Below are positions 34,965-44,292 of a stretch of DNA of 64,000 nucleotides, piece after piece (position 1 is the stretch's first letter; each line of letters starts with the position of its first letter). Both the position numbers and the translations under genes were made by a program. The stretch comes from Parafrankia irregularis (GTDB lineage: Bacteria > Actinomycetota > Actinomycetes > Frankiales > Frankiaceae). The notes under the pieces were generated by a model. The model was not told the origin of the DNA and searched no databases. It saw only the letters and a program-made list of their open reading frames with translations. The DNA is taken from NCBI RefSeq assembly GCF_001536285.1, contig NZ_FAOZ01000026.1:1-64000 (forward strand), written 5' to 3'.

Positions 34965-36032
34965 GTGCCACCCGCGATGCGAGCTGCCCGCCTGCACGGC
35001 CCCCGCGACCTGCGGGTCGACGACGTCCCAGCCCCGTCCGCCGGCCCCGGTGAGGTGCTGCTGCGGCCCCTGTTCACCGGGCTGTGCGGCTCCGACCTGC
35101 ATATGTGGCACGGCGGCACCGGGATGTCCGCGGGCCCGCTGACACTCGGCCACGAGTTCTCCGCCGAGGTCGTCGAGGTCGGCCCGGACGTCGACGACCC
35201 CCGGGTCGCCGCCGGGCAGCTGCGCCCCGGGGCACTGGTGTCCGTCGAACCGATGTGGACGTGCGGCCACTGCGGCCCGTGCCGCGCCGGTTCGTACAAC
35301 CTGTGCCGCAACATGGTCTGGCACGGGCTGTCCGACCGGGCCGGCGCGCTCGCCGAGCTGACCGTCGTCCGGCCCGGCATGGTGCACGTGCTGCCCGAGG
35401 GCCTGGACGCCGTCCAGGGCGCGCTCATCGAGCCGCTCGCGGTGGCACACCACGCGGTGGGCCGGTGCGGCGACATCGCCGGCGGCAGCGCCCTCGTGCT
35501 CGGCGCCGGCCCGGTGGGCCTGGCCGCCGCGCTCGACCTGGTCGCCCGGGGCGTCGAGCGGCTGGTCGTGACCGAGCCGTCGAAGGTCCGCCGCGACGCG
35601 GTCAGCACCGTGCTGGCCGCCGTCGGCGCGGGCACCGCCAGCGTGGTCGACCCGACCGAGACCGACCCGGCGGAGCTGGCCAGGGAGCTGACCAAGGGCG
35701 AGGGCGTGGACTGTGTCGTCGACGCGGCCGGCGTCGAGCCCGCGTTCCAGTCCGGCCTGTCCGCCCTGCGCCCCGGCGGAACCATCGTCACCGTGGCGAC
35801 CTACCTGAAGCCGGTGAGCCTGCATCCCCTGCTGACGATGCTCAGCGAGATCGACGTGCGGGCCTCCCTCGGCTACCGCGGCGACTTCCCACCGGTCGTC
35901 GACCTGATGGCGGCCGGCGCCTTCCCCATCGACGGCTGGGTGCGCCAGGTACCGCTCGCCGACGTCGCCGAAGCGTTCGAGCTACTGGACGCCGGCGCCG
36001 ACATCAAGCTCCTCGTCGACGCAGGCGCATAA
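34965..36032 (+). CDS. Zinc-dependent alcohol dehydrogenase (MDR)
   Basis: A medium-chain dehydrogenase of 355 residues, similar to butanediol/threonine/sorbitol dehydrogenases. The catalytic zinc region is GLCGSDLHMWHG and GHEF. The structural zinc lobe is CGHCGPCRAGSYNLC. The Rossmann motif is LGAGPVGLAAAL. The GTG 34965 follows GGAAGGA closely; ATG 34977 fits family alignments equally well. It lies 36 bp after the SDR, probably in the same IclR-controlled operon. The substrate is not determined. Confidence 0.9.
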   Translation: MPPAMRAARLHGPRDLRVDDVPAPSAGPGEVLLRPLFTGLCGSDLHMWHGGTGMSAGPLTLGHEFSAEVVEVGPDVDDPRVAAGQLRPGALVSVEPMWTCGHCGPCRAGSYNLCRNMVWHGLSDRAGALAELTVVRPGMVHVLPEGLDAVQGALIEPLAVAHHAVGRCGDIAGGSALVLGAGPVGLAAALDLVARGVERLVVTEPSKVRRDAVSTVLAAVGAGTASVVDPTETDPAELARELTKGEGVDCVVDAAGVEPAFQSGLSALRPGGTIVTVATYLKPVSLHPLLTMLSEIDVRASLGYRGDFPPVVDLMAAGAFPIDGWVRQVPLADVAEAFELLDAGADIKLLVDAGA

Positions 36033-36171
36033 GCGCGCCGCTCTCACACCGGCCGGACAGCATTGCGACAGTTGCGGCTACTGCCACGTCCGGTGCGGCT
36101 ACGTGGTGGGAGCAGGCCTGACCGGCGGCAGTCTGTGACGGTTCGTGGTCGTGCTGGCAGGCTGTGGGGCC

Positions 36172-38757
36172 ATGGGTACGGGGGTCCCGGCAGCGGATGG
36201 CGCGGACACGTCGTCGGGGCTGGATTTCTTCGTCTCCTACACGCCCGCCGACCGGGTGTGGGCGGAGTGGATCGCCTGGCAGCTCGAGGCGGCCGGCTAC
36301 CGGACGACGATCGGGGCCTGGGACTTCACCGCCGGCTCGCATGTCGCGCACACAACGCACCGGGCCATCAGTACGGGGCGGACGGTGGCGGTGCTGTCCC
36401 AGGCCTACCTGTGCTCGGTCGAAGGGAACGCGGAATGGCAGGCCGCCTGGACGGCGGACCCTTCGGGGCGGGACCGCCGGCTGCTGGTCGTCCGAGTGCA
36501 GGACTGCGCGCCTCCCGGGCTGCTGGGCCCGCTGGCCGGGGTGGACCTGTTCGACCTGGACGAGGACGACGCCCGCACCCGGCTGCTGGCCGCCGTCACC
36601 GGCCAACGGGCCAAACCACCGTGGCCACCGGCATTCCCCGGCCCCCCGCAGATGGCGGGCCAGGCGGGAGAACGGCCCCGGTTCCCGGGCCTGCCGCCGG
36701 TGTGGAACGTCCCGGCCCGGCTGGCGACCTTCACCGGACGCAGGCATCTGCTGGACGCGGTCCACACCGGGCTGTCCACCCCCGGGGGACGGGTAGCGGT
36801 CACCGCTCTGCGCGGACTGGGCGGGGTCGGGAAAACCCAGCTGGCCATCGAGTACGCCTGGCGGCACGCCGGTGACTACCAGCTGGTGTGGTGGATCAAC
36901 GCCGAGCAGCACGCCCTGATCGCCGACCAGCTCGCCGCCCTCGCCGCATCCCTGGAACTGCCGGCCACCGGTAACACACCCGCTGACGCGGCGGCCGTAC
37001 TCACCGCGCTGACCCGCCGCGACCACTGGCTGCTGATCTTCGACAACGCCGGATCCGCCGAAGCGCTACGCCGTTGGCTGCCCGCAGCCCCGACCGGCCA
37101 CGTGCTGCTCACCTCTCGCGCCCCGCAGTGGGGAGCGCTCGCCACCCCGGTCGATGTCGACGTGTTCGACACCGACGACGCTCTCGCCTTCCTCACCCGC
37201 AGGGTCCCCGACCTGACCGAGGCCACCACACCCGGACCAGCCCGCCGACTCGGTACCAGTCTGATCGAGGAACTCGGCGGCCTGCCGCTGGCGTTGGAAC
37301 AGGCCGCCGCATACCTGGAAGCCACCGGCACCACCCCCGACCGCTACCTGCACGCGTTCCGCAGTCGGCGCACCACCATGCTCGCCCAGGGCAAGGACCT
37401 CGCCTACGACGGCACGATCGACACCTGCTGGTCCCTCGCCCTTGAGCGACTCAACACCCACAACCCCGATGCCGCCTGGCTGCTGACGCTCACCGCGCAC
37501 CTCGGCCCGGACCCGATCCCGCTGGCCTGGCTCACCCCCGAATTCCTCACCAGACCCACCACCAGCACCGACAGCACCCTAGGCCCTGATCTCGACACGC
37601 TGGTTGGTGATCTCCGCCGGTACAGCCTGATCCGCCGAGACAAGCACCACATCCAGATTCACCGGCTCGTCGCCGCTGTCGTCCGGGCCCGCACCACCTT
37701 CCCCGCCGCCGCCCACACCCGCCGGTTGCTCACCAACGCCCGACCCACCACGGACCACCGCGACCCGACGGGCTGGCCCGACTGGGCCGAGCTGGCCGCC
37801 CACACCCTGACGGCGCCCGGTCTGGACCCCACCCACGACCCCGCGGCCGACCACGACCCACCCACCCGCGCTCTGCTGCTCTCCATCACCGACTACCTGC
37901 GCATCCGCGCGGATTACCACACCGCCCTGGCCTTGGCCCGCGACCTGCACCACCGCTGGGCCGAAGTCCTCGGCCCCGACGATCCCGACACCCTGCGCTC
38001 CGCCAGCGGCCTCGCCATGGTTCTGGCCCTGGCAGGGGAGCGCCAGACGGCACGACAGATCTACGAGGACACCCTGACCCGCCAGCAGCAGATCCTCGGC
38101 CCCGACCACCCCGACACCCTGCACACGGCCAGCGGCGTAGCCGGCGTTCTGTTCGTGATCGGCGAGCACCAGGCGGCACGACAGCTCCACGAGGACACCC
38201 TGACCCGCCAGCGACAGATCCCCGGCCCCGACCACCCCGACACCCTGCACACGGCCAGCGGCCTCGCCGCCGTTCTGGCCGCAATGGGCGAACTCCAGGC
38301 GGCACGACAGCTCCACGAGGACACCCTGACCCGCCAGCGACAGACCCTCGGCCCCGACGACTTCGACACCATGTCCACGGCCAGCGGCCTCGCCACCGTT
38401 CTGGCCACGCTGGGCGAACGCCAGGCTGCACGACAGCTCTTCGAGGACACCCTGACCCGCCGACGGCGAACCCTCGGCCCCGCCCACCCCGACACCCTCT
38501 TCACCGCCATCGGCCTCGCCATGGTTCTGGCCGCAGTGGGCGAACTCCAAGCGGCACGACAGCTTCTCGAGGACACCGTGACCCGCCGACGGCGAATCCT
38601 CGGCCCCGACGACCCCGTTGCTCTGCAGGCCGAGGAGGCCCTGCGCTGGCTGAAGCTGCCGGCAGTGCGGTTATTGTCTCGGTGGCGGAAACTCATCGGG
38701 GCGGCGAGGCCACTACCGACAGATCGCAACCCCTCAATCGGGCCGAATACCGGCTGA
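36172..38757 (+). CDS. TIR-NB-ARC-TPR STAND protein
   Basis: An 861-residue signalling or defence-type protein. An N-terminal TIR/SEFIR domain (about 17-140) begins LDFFVSYTPADRVWAEWIA. The likely NAD-hydrolase Glu is Glu88 in GNAEWQAAW. An NB-ARC P-loop NTPase follows with GGVGKTQLA (Lys221), Walker B WLLIFDNA, LLTSR and GGLPLALEQAAA. A winged-helix-like region leads to a C-terminal array of five 42-residue TPRs plus a partial one (about 600-820). ATG 36172 is preferred; GTG 36145 is possible. It stands alone, convergent with a hydrolase gene. Bacterial TIR-STAND proteins often act in anti-phage or regulatory pathways; the trigger here is unknown. Confidence 0.92.
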   Translation: MGTGVPAADGADTSSGLDFFVSYTPADRVWAEWIAWQLEAAGYRTTIGAWDFTAGSHVAHTTHRAISTGRTVAVLSQAYLCSVEGNAEWQAAWTADPSGRDRRLLVVRVQDCAPPGLLGPLAGVDLFDLDEDDARTRLLAAVTGQRAKPPWPPAFPGPPQMAGQAGERPRFPGLPPVWNVPARLATFTGRRHLLDAVHTGLSTPGGRVAVTALRGLGGVGKTQLAIEYAWRHAGDYQLVWWINAEQHALIADQLAALAASLELPATGNTPADAAAVLTALTRRDHWLLIFDNAGSAEALRRWLPAAPTGHVLLTSRAPQWGALATPVDVDVFDTDDALAFLTRRVPDLTEATTPGPARRLGTSLIEELGGLPLALEQAAAYLEATGTTPDRYLHAFRSRRTTMLAQGKDLAYDGTIDTCWSLALERLNTHNPDAAWLLTLTAHLGPDPIPLAWLTPEFLTRPTTSTDSTLGPDLDTLVGDLRRYSLIRRDKHHIQIHRLVAAVVRARTTFPAAAHTRRLLTNARPTTDHRDPTGWPDWAELAAHTLTAPGLDPTHDPAADHDPPTRALLLSITDYLRIRADYHTALALARDLHHRWAEVLGPDDPDTLRSASGLAMVLALAGERQTARQIYEDTLTRQQQILGPDHPDTLHTASGVAGVLFVIGEHQAARQLHEDTLTRQRQIPGPDHPDTLHTASGLAAVLAAMGELQAARQLHEDTLTRQRQTLGPDDFDTMSTASGLATVLATLGERQAARQLFEDTLTRRRRTLGPAHPDTLFTAIGLAMVLAAVGELQAARQLLEDTVTRRRRILGPDDPVALQAEEALRWLKLPAVRLLSRWRKLIGAARPLPTDRNPSIGPNTG
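37971..38640 (+). repeat. 126-nt tandem repeats encoding TPRs
   Basis: The phrase CGGCCCCGAC or a close variant recurs at 37971, 38097, 38223, 38349, 38475 and 38601, exactly 126 nt apart. Units 2 and 3 are especially alike. Each encodes LGPDxPDTLxTASGL...EDTLTR. The regular DNA-level identity points to recent repeat gain or gene conversion within the gene. Confidence 0.9.
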
Positions 38758-38765
38758 CAGGATTG

Positions 38766-38788
38766 AAGGGGCCAGTCCTCGGCCCCTT
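38766..38788. terminator. Hairpin after the TIR-NB-ARC gene
   Basis: AAGGGGCC (38766-38773) pairs perfectly with GGCCCCTT (38781-38788), loop 7 nt. It lies between the convergent TIR-NB-ARC and alpha/beta hydrolase genes and could terminate both. Confidence 0.65.
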
Positions 38789-38864
38789 GACCAGTCCCGA
38801 AACTGCTGGCCGCGCTGGCGGTCGTGAGCCGCCAGGTCTGCCCCGGGTCCGGGCAATCGAGCGA

Positions 38865-40727
38865 TCAGACAGCGGCGGTCCGGTCGTAGGTCGCGAGGGC
38901 CTCGCGGACAGTGGATTCGATGTCCTCGGCCAGCAGGAACCGCGCTGCGACCAGCGTTCTCGCCGCAGCCCGCACGGCTGTCTCGTAGGTGTCTCGGCCT
39001 GCGAAGGCGGGCGGGCCGGTGAGCAGGGGCAGTCTGCTGCCGAGGAACTCGTACAGCGGGGTCGGGAGGCCGGGCACCGGCCGGCGCGGATTCCACCCGG
39101 TGTAGGCCGCGACCGGTACCGCGACAGCCGGCAACGCCACCCCGGCGATCTCGTTGCCGCCGGCGTCGATCGCCGGGACGGTCGCGGGTCGCGCGGCGCC
39201 GAGCCGCAGCGGCCACCGCCCGACACCGGCCACGGCCCGCGGGCCCAGGTCGACGTCCCGGGTGACGTTGAGGGCGTCCAGGTCGGGCACCGGCACGCCG
39301 GCGGCGGCGAAACGTTCCAGTACCGCGGCGCGGGTGGTGGCCGTTCCGTCGGCGTGGCGGGGCACCTCGCTCGGCGGGGGCTCGACGCCGACGCAGGCCC
39401 ACTGCACGAGCGCGACGAACAACGCGCGCAGGATCGGGTCGACGTCGTTCGCGTGGACCGGGTTCGCCGCCGGCATCAGCTCCTTCAACGCGGTCGGCAT
39501 CGCGCCGAAGTGGTCGGTACCGGCCAGCAGGTAGACCCGCGCGTCGGGGTCGTCGGGCAGGTCGTCGCCGGTGTCGGGGTCGACGTGCACCAGCGCGCCG
39601 TCACCCCGCCAGTACTCCCACGAGCTGTTGGTCAGGAACAGTTTCGGGACGGCGCCCAGTGCCCGCTGCGGTTCGAGCAGGCCGGTGGTGTCGTAGGGCG
39701 GCAGGTTCGCGAAACCGAGCGGATGGGTCAGCGACGGCTGGGCGTACCGGTGGTTGAACTCGCCTCGCCGGGCACCCGCGATGTGTGCGAGGACGCCGTC
39801 GAAGACCGCCGCGCCGCCCTCGTCGACGTTGCGGCCCTCGTGCAGGAACTGGCGCAGGAACCGGCCCGACTGCGAGACGCCGTATCCGAACGCGTGGGTG
39901 AACGAGCCGTCGCGGCGCAGCCACGACACGGCGTCGCGCACCGCGAGCAGCCCGGTGCCGACGACCGGGCACAGCGACGTCCGGTAGGTCAGCGTGTACC
40001 AGTGGAAGGCCTGGAAGCCGCCGTCGAGAGCCACCGTCCGCTTGTCGACGAACCGCCAGCGTTCGCGTTCGATGGGGCGCGGTGCCGCGTCCGGGGCCAG
40101 CTGTTCGGTGAGGAGCGCCTGCGGATCGTCGATGTCGGCGGTCGGGTATTCGGTGAAGGTGAAGAACAGCGACGAGTCGGACAGGGCGTGGGCGTCCTGG
40201 TCCGTGTCAGGCCGGAACTCCACCCGGATCCGCCCCGGCTCGACGCCGGCCGCCGTCGGGGCGCGCAGGCCGATGCCGGCGGGACCGGCAACACCTGTGC
40301 TGCCCATGGTCCCGCCGTCGCCGCGGGTGACGTCCCATTGCCAGCCGCACCAGGCGATCGTCCAGCCCTGGGCGAGCAGGAAGCCGTCACCCGGATCAAG
40401 CTCGTCCAGGGCGGCGATCTGCATCAGCGGCGTCCCCGCGGAGAAGGGCACCCCGCCGAGCAGGCCGCGGTTGGCGACGACGAACAGCAGCCGGCCGTTG
40501 CCACCCCGCCCGCGCGGGCGGAGCAGGCACAGGTCCGCGTCGAAGCGCACCCGGCCGTCGGGGCCGGCCGCCCGTTCGAGGTCGACGATCCCGTGGTTGG
40601 CCGCCGCGCGCGGGTCGACGGCGAAGTCGGCGACGGCGGACACCGCCTCGTAGGCGCCGTGCGGGCCCCAGACCCGTCCGCCCGCGAAGGTGCGGACGTT
40701 CTCATCTCGAAGGCCGACCAACGCCAC
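38865..40727 (-). CDS. Alpha/beta hydrolase-domain protein
   Basis: A 620-residue protein of the large alpha/beta hydrolase-domain group (Abhydrolase_10-like). No signal peptide is seen. The candidate nucleophile Ser is in FGYGVSQSGRFLRQFL, a GxSxxG context. Other recognisable stretches are VGLRDENVRTFAGG at the N-terminus and YLLAGTDHFGAM near 400. It follows the conserved hypothetical and sulfotransferase genes in the same direction, but a hairpin at 40806 separates it from them. The ester or lactone substrate is unknown. Confidence 0.8.
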   Translation of the reverse strand: MALVGLRDENVRTFAGGRVWGPHGAYEAVSAVADFAVDPRAAANHGIVDLERAAGPDGRVRFDADLCLLRPRGRGGNGRLLFVVANRGLLGGVPFSAGTPLMQIAALDELDPGDGFLLAQGWTIAWCGWQWDVTRGDGGTMGSTGVAGPAGIGLRAPTAAGVEPGRIRVEFRPDTDQDAHALSDSSLFFTFTEYPTADIDDPQALLTEQLAPDAAPRPIERERWRFVDKRTVALDGGFQAFHWYTLTYRTSLCPVVGTGLLAVRDAVSWLRRDGSFTHAFGYGVSQSGRFLRQFLHEGRNVDEGGAAVFDGVLAHIAGARRGEFNHRYAQPSLTHPLGFANLPPYDTTGLLEPQRALGAVPKLFLTNSSWEYWRGDGALVHVDPDTGDDLPDDPDARVYLLAGTDHFGAMPTALKELMPAANPVHANDVDPILRALFVALVQWACVGVEPPPSEVPRHADGTATTRAAVLERFAAAGVPVPDLDALNVTRDVDLGPRAVAGVGRWPLRLGAARPATVPAIDAGGNEIAGVALPAVAVPVAAYTGWNPRRPVPGLPTPLYEFLGSRLPLLTGPPAFAGRDTYETAVRAAARTLVAARFLLAEDIESTVREALATYDRTAAV

Positions 40728-40805
40728 ACCCAGGATCGTTACACAGCGGGCGGCTGCCGGGAGGGCGTTGGCGGCGTTGGCGGGACATGGGCCGGCAGGA
40801 CATGA

Positions 40806-40830
40806 GCAGGCGGGACCATGCCCCGCCTGC
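40806..40830. terminator. Hairpin downstream of the gene at 40870
   Basis: GCAGGCGGG (40806-40814) pairs perfectly with CCCGCCTGC (40822-40830), 7-nt loop. It is downstream of the minus-strand gene ending at 40870 and upstream of the hydrolase. Confidence 0.6.
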
Positions 40831-40869
40831 GCTTCGGCACGGGTGTCAACACGCCAGGGTGCCAGTACG

Positions 40870-41907
40870 TCAGGAGATCTGGTCCGGGAGGCTGGATCGT
40901 TCGATCATGCCGACGGCCGACTCGCCGTCCCAGGTGTAGCGGGCGAGGGCCTGCTGCAGCTGCATGCCGCCACCGACCTCCAGCGGCATCACCATGAACG
41001 TGGACGTCAGCGTCTCCCCGCCGATCTCGACGGTGCCGTCGGCGGTCTCCAGCACGAGGGACACGTCGTCGCCCTGCGGCACGAGGCTGTGCAGGAAGGG
41101 CGCGCGCACGACCCGGGCGGGAACGATCCGCCCGTCCTGGACCAGGTACGCCTCGTTGTAGGTGGCCTTGCCGTCCTTGCGCGGCGGGTAGATCTGACAG
41201 CCGAACCCCCGGCCGCCGGGGAACAGCGCCGACTGCCACACATGGCCCCAGAACTTCGCCAGCCGGCGGATTCCCTGCCGGCGGATGCGGTCGGCGCCGC
41301 CGTTGAGCCGGTGCGCCTCGTCGCCGATGGTGAGCGTCCCGCTGGCCCGGCACAGCTGCTCGAACCGCCACGGGTAACCGATCAGGTCACCTTCCTCCTG
41401 CGTTGACAGGATGCGTTTCGCCTCCGCGCTCGTCGAGCCGTTCTCCCACGGCGGCGCGGCCGGGCGGATGTCGATCTCCGCCTGGACGCGCACCTGCTCG
41501 CTCGGGCCCGCGCCCGGCATCCAGCCGTCCAGCTGGGCCTGGGTCGTGGTCGCGAACGCCATGCCGTCGAGCCGCAGGCGCAGGTGCCGGTACGGCTGCA
41601 CGAGCTCGAACGACAGTGGCCCGGCGCCCAGGATGCGTGCCCGGCCGTCGGCCCCGGCCGGGTCATGCACCGGGTGCGAGCCGACCATCGAGTACACACG
41701 CCCGTCGGCGAACGCGATGTTCACCTGGATGTCGTGGGTCTCCCACTGGTCGGCGACGGCTTCGACGCCGATGCGCGGAATGCCGAACGTCCCACTGTCG
41801 TCCCAGATCCAGGCGTTGACCGACTCACGCGCCTCGGGGTTGTCGGGCTGTTCGGCGAAGACGAACTCCCATTCCTCGTCGAGCCCGCCGGTCAGGTCGA
41901 TGGCCAT
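40870..41907 (-). CDS. Conserved hypothetical, possibly AttH/CrtC-like
   Basis: A 345-residue cytosolic protein I cannot assign with confidence. Many short beta-type segments (RVYSMVGSHPVHDP, LSFELVQPYRHLRLRLDG, GTLTIGDEAHRLNG) recall lipocalin-like AttH/CrtC or steroid-catabolism-associated hypothetical proteins. ATG 41907 has GAGAGGA upstream. It lies 73 bp after the sulfotransferase gene in the same orientation, so they are probably one operon divergent from the TetR regulator. Confidence 0.72.
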   Translation of the reverse strand: MAIDLTGGLDEEWEFVFAEQPDNPEARESVNAWIWDDSGTFGIPRIGVEAVADQWETHDIQVNIAFADGRVYSMVGSHPVHDPAGADGRARILGAGPLSFELVQPYRHLRLRLDGMAFATTTQAQLDGWMPGAGPSEQVRVQAEIDIRPAAPPWENGSTSAEAKRILSTQEEGDLIGYPWRFEQLCRASGTLTIGDEAHRLNGGADRIRRQGIRRLAKFWGHVWQSALFPGGRGFGCQIYPPRKDGKATYNEAYLVQDGRIVPARVVRAPFLHSLVPQGDDVSLVLETADGTVEIGGETLTSTFMVMPLEVGGGMQLQQALARYTWDGESAVGMIERSSLPDQIS

Positions 41908-41980
41908 GGTTTTCCTCTCGCCTCTCGTCCACTCGTCCACGTTCTCCGGATGCCCGGCCGGGCCTCGGCCGATCGGCTGC

Positions 41981-43144
41981 TCACGGCTTCCCGGCGGGGT
42001 CACGCGCGATCCACCGCGCCGCACGCTCGCTGTAGTCGGCGAACAGGGGACGCACCTGCTCCGGGTCGATGCCGAACGTGGCCGGATCCGGGTGCACGTT
42101 CGGCTCGCGGGATTCGGCGTTCTCCCGCCACCAGCGCGCCATCCCGGCCTCGAACTCGGGCGTGACCGGCTCACCCAGCCAGGCGTAGAGGCTGCGCACC
42201 GCCGCGATGGGATCACGTTGGATGGCGCGGAAGTCCAGGTCGAAGAACCGATGCTCGTTGCCGGCGGCGCGGAAGGCGAGCGCGCGCCGCATCCCGACCG
42301 CCCACTGTTCGATGTTGAGGGCGCCGAGATAGCGCGGGTCGACGTCGTCGCTGAACATCCCGCCCAGTACTGAGTACAGGTCGGCGACGGAGACGATCAC
42401 CTCGGCCGGGTCCCGGTGCGTCATCACGAAACGCGCGTCGGGGAACGCCCGGTCCAGGTGGTCGAGGAACAGCAGGTGTGTCGGCGACTTCAGCCGCCAC
42501 GGCCTTCTTTCCTCGCCCCACTGGAGCAGCTTCAGCGCCCGGCGCTCGTAGCGGTAGGTCGGCGTCAGGTCCGCGCCGACCAGCCAGGTCGAGTACGACG
42601 GGATGTGTGCGAAGGCCTGGAAGAAATGCGACTTGAAGTCGAGCCCCATCAGATCGTGGCACTCGTAGGGCCCGGTCGCCGAGCTCGGCACCAGCGCGGC
42701 CATTCTCGGCGCGACCTCATGCTGCAGTCGCACGGTCTCCTCGGCCGCGGCGATCCGCTGGTCCGGGCCGATCACCGTGGCGGGCGGCGGGCACGGCTCG
42801 ACCGCCTCCCAGAGACGCAGCGAGCGGGCGCGCGGGTCCTCCCCCAGCAGGGCCGCGAGCGCGGTCGAACCGGTGCGGGGAAGCCCCAGCCCGACAAGCG
42901 GGCGCTCGATGGGCTCCTCGTCGGTCTGCGGATGACGGCGGTACCAGTCCTCGATCCGGAGCCGGTTCTTCAGCAGGCGGACAATCACGGCCCGCACGGA
43001 GTACTCGCCGACGGAATTCAGTCTCGCCTCGGTCCGCAGCGCGCGCACCAGGCGCTCGAGGCCTTCCCGGAAGGTGTCTTCGCCGAAGTCGTCCAGGCCG
43101 GTTTCGGTGCGCGCGGCCGCTACTAAGTCACCGACGTCTTCCAT
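41981..43144 (-). CDS. Sulfotransferase family protein
   Basis: A 387-residue PAPS-type sulfotransferase of the actinobacterial PF13469-like group. The PAPS-binding loop is VGLGLPRTGSTALAALLG near residues 82-100, and the 3'-phosphate region RFVMTHRDPAEVIVSVAD contains the conserved Arg and Ser. The N-terminal helix bundle (EDTFREGLERLVRAL) is typical of the group. ATG 43144 follows GAGGAGAG. It is first in the minus-strand set and divergent from the TetR gene, which has an operator in the shared region. The acceptor is unknown. Confidence 0.9.
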   Translation of the reverse strand: MEDVGDLVAAARTETGLDDFGEDTFREGLERLVRALRTEARLNSVGEYSVRAVIVRLLKNRLRIEDWYRRHPQTDEEPIERPLVGLGLPRTGSTALAALLGEDPRARSLRLWEAVEPCPPPATVIGPDQRIAAAEETVRLQHEVAPRMAALVPSSATGPYECHDLMGLDFKSHFFQAFAHIPSYSTWLVGADLTPTYRYERRALKLLQWGEERRPWRLKSPTHLLFLDHLDRAFPDARFVMTHRDPAEVIVSVADLYSVLGGMFSDDVDPRYLGALNIEQWAVGMRRALAFRAAGNEHRFFDLDFRAIQRDPIAAVRSLYAWLGEPVTPEFEAGMARWWRENAESREPNVHPDPATFGIDPEQVRPLFADYSERAARWIARDPAGKP

Positions 43145-43306
43145 GGTGCTCTCCTCATGGGTGAATCGACGCCTGTCAGCGCCAGGGTGACCTGAGCGAG
43201 GGCGGAGCAGGCCACCGGCCGGCTCGTCTCCGGCGAACAGGCTTACGGAAAAGGAAACGGAGCACGAAGCCCTGGGCGGGGCCCGGGTTTGGCGACCCGG
43301 CCGAAT

Positions 43307-43326
43307 GGTGGGAGTAGACTCCCGCC
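43307..43326. promoter_or_regulatory. TetR operator overlapping its own promoter
   Basis: A 20-bp palindrome with one mismatched pair (GGTGGGAGT-AG-ACTCCCGCC). It contains a TAGACT box and ends 3 nt before the TetR start codon at 43330. This placement fits autorepression, and it could also affect the divergent sulfotransferase. Confidence 0.6.
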
Positions 43327-43329
43327 AAT

Positions 43330-44148
43330 ATGGGATCCACGTCAAGCCCTGCCGCCACGGCACCTTCCGGAGCACCTGAGCCCTCCGGAGACCCCGCGAC
43401 CCGCCAAGGCCCCGCTGCCACGTCGGCTACCCCGGTCACGTCGGCTACCCCGGTCACGTCGACGGCCCCGGTCACGTCGACGGCCGTGGACAACGCGGCG
43501 AGTTCGGCGGCACGGCGCCGCTACGAAAGCCCGGTGCGGCGCCAACGTGCCACCGAGACCCGGGAGCGCATCCTCGCCGCGGGAGCCGTGCTCGCCCACA
43601 GAGTGGAGACCTGGGACTGGCACGAGCTGACGTTCCGCGCGGTCGCCGCGGAGGCGGGCGTCAGCGAAAGCACGGTCTACCGCCACTTCGCGAACGAACG
43701 CGACCTGCACGACGCCGTCATGCAACGCCTGCAGGAGCAGGCCGGCGTCACCTATGAAGGCATAGGTCTGCACGAGGTGGGCGACGTCGCCGGGCGAGTC
43801 TTCGCAACGCTGTCGTCGTACGCCGCGTCCGGCCCGGCGGAGGCGGACGACCCGACGTTCGTGAACATTGAGCAGACCCGCCGTCGAGCGCTGCGCGCCG
43901 CCGTCGCGACCGAGGCCGGGCACCTCTCTCCCGACCGACGTGACGCCGTCGCCGGAGTCCTGGACGTGCTGTGGAACCCCGTCTCGTATCGACGCCTGGT
44001 CACCCACTGGGGCCTGGACCACGAGCAGGCGACCGAGGCGATCCGGCGAGTCATCGATCTCGTCGTCGCGGCCGTCGCCGACGTCGGGCAGGTCGACGGC
44101 GGGCAGGCGAACCAGCTGGTGCCGCCGCGGGACCACCCCCCGGGATGA
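43330..44148 (+). CDS. TetR-family transcriptional regulator
   Basis: A 272-residue regulator. The first ~75 residues are a low-complexity Ala/Pro/Thr/Ser extension with an ATPVTS repeat (18-nt units near 43430-43490). The TetR HTH follows (TFRAVAAEAGVSESTVYRHF), then a TetR-type ligand domain. A palindromic operator ends 3 nt upstream of ATG 43330, and no Shine-Dalgarno is seen, so translation may be leaderless. It probably regulates itself and the divergent sulfotransferase operon. Confidence 0.88.
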   Translation: MGSTSSPAATAPSGAPEPSGDPATRQGPAATSATPVTSATPVTSTAPVTSTAVDNAASSAARRRYESPVRRQRATETRERILAAGAVLAHRVETWDWHELTFRAVAAEAGVSESTVYRHFANERDLHDAVMQRLQEQAGVTYEGIGLHEVGDVAGRVFATLSSYAASGPAEADDPTFVNIEQTRRRALRAAVATEAGHLSPDRRDAVAGVLDVLWNPVSYRRLVTHWGLDHEQATEAIRRVIDLVVAAVADVGQVDGGQANQLVPPRDHPPG

Positions 44149-44280
44149 CAGTCCAGGTCGGGGACGGATCCCGGCGACGCCCGCCGCCACCTCGGCACAG
44201 GTCGGCACGGCATCGCGCCGAGAGCCGTACACCAGCGTGGGCAAGAGTCCGAATCCGGCTGCGCGGCCCGCCCACCTCGC

Positions 44281-44286
44281 TACGCT
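44281..44286 (+). promoter_or_regulatory. -10 box of the heme oxygenase gene (leaderless)
   Basis: TACGCT ends 6 nt before GTG 44293 with no Shine-Dalgarno between, fitting a leaderless transcript. Confidence 0.45.
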
Positions 44287-44292
44287 GACCAG

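Noticed and set aside
33609-35825. Long open frame (738 residues) on the minus strand across the SDR and alcohol dehydrogenase
   Set aside because: Antisense of two well-supported plus-strand enzymes; only its left part overlaps the real iclR gene in another frame.
37971-38640. Possible CRISPR array because of regular repeats
   Set aside because: Units are 126 nt and encode TPRs in frame, without short repeats and unique spacers.
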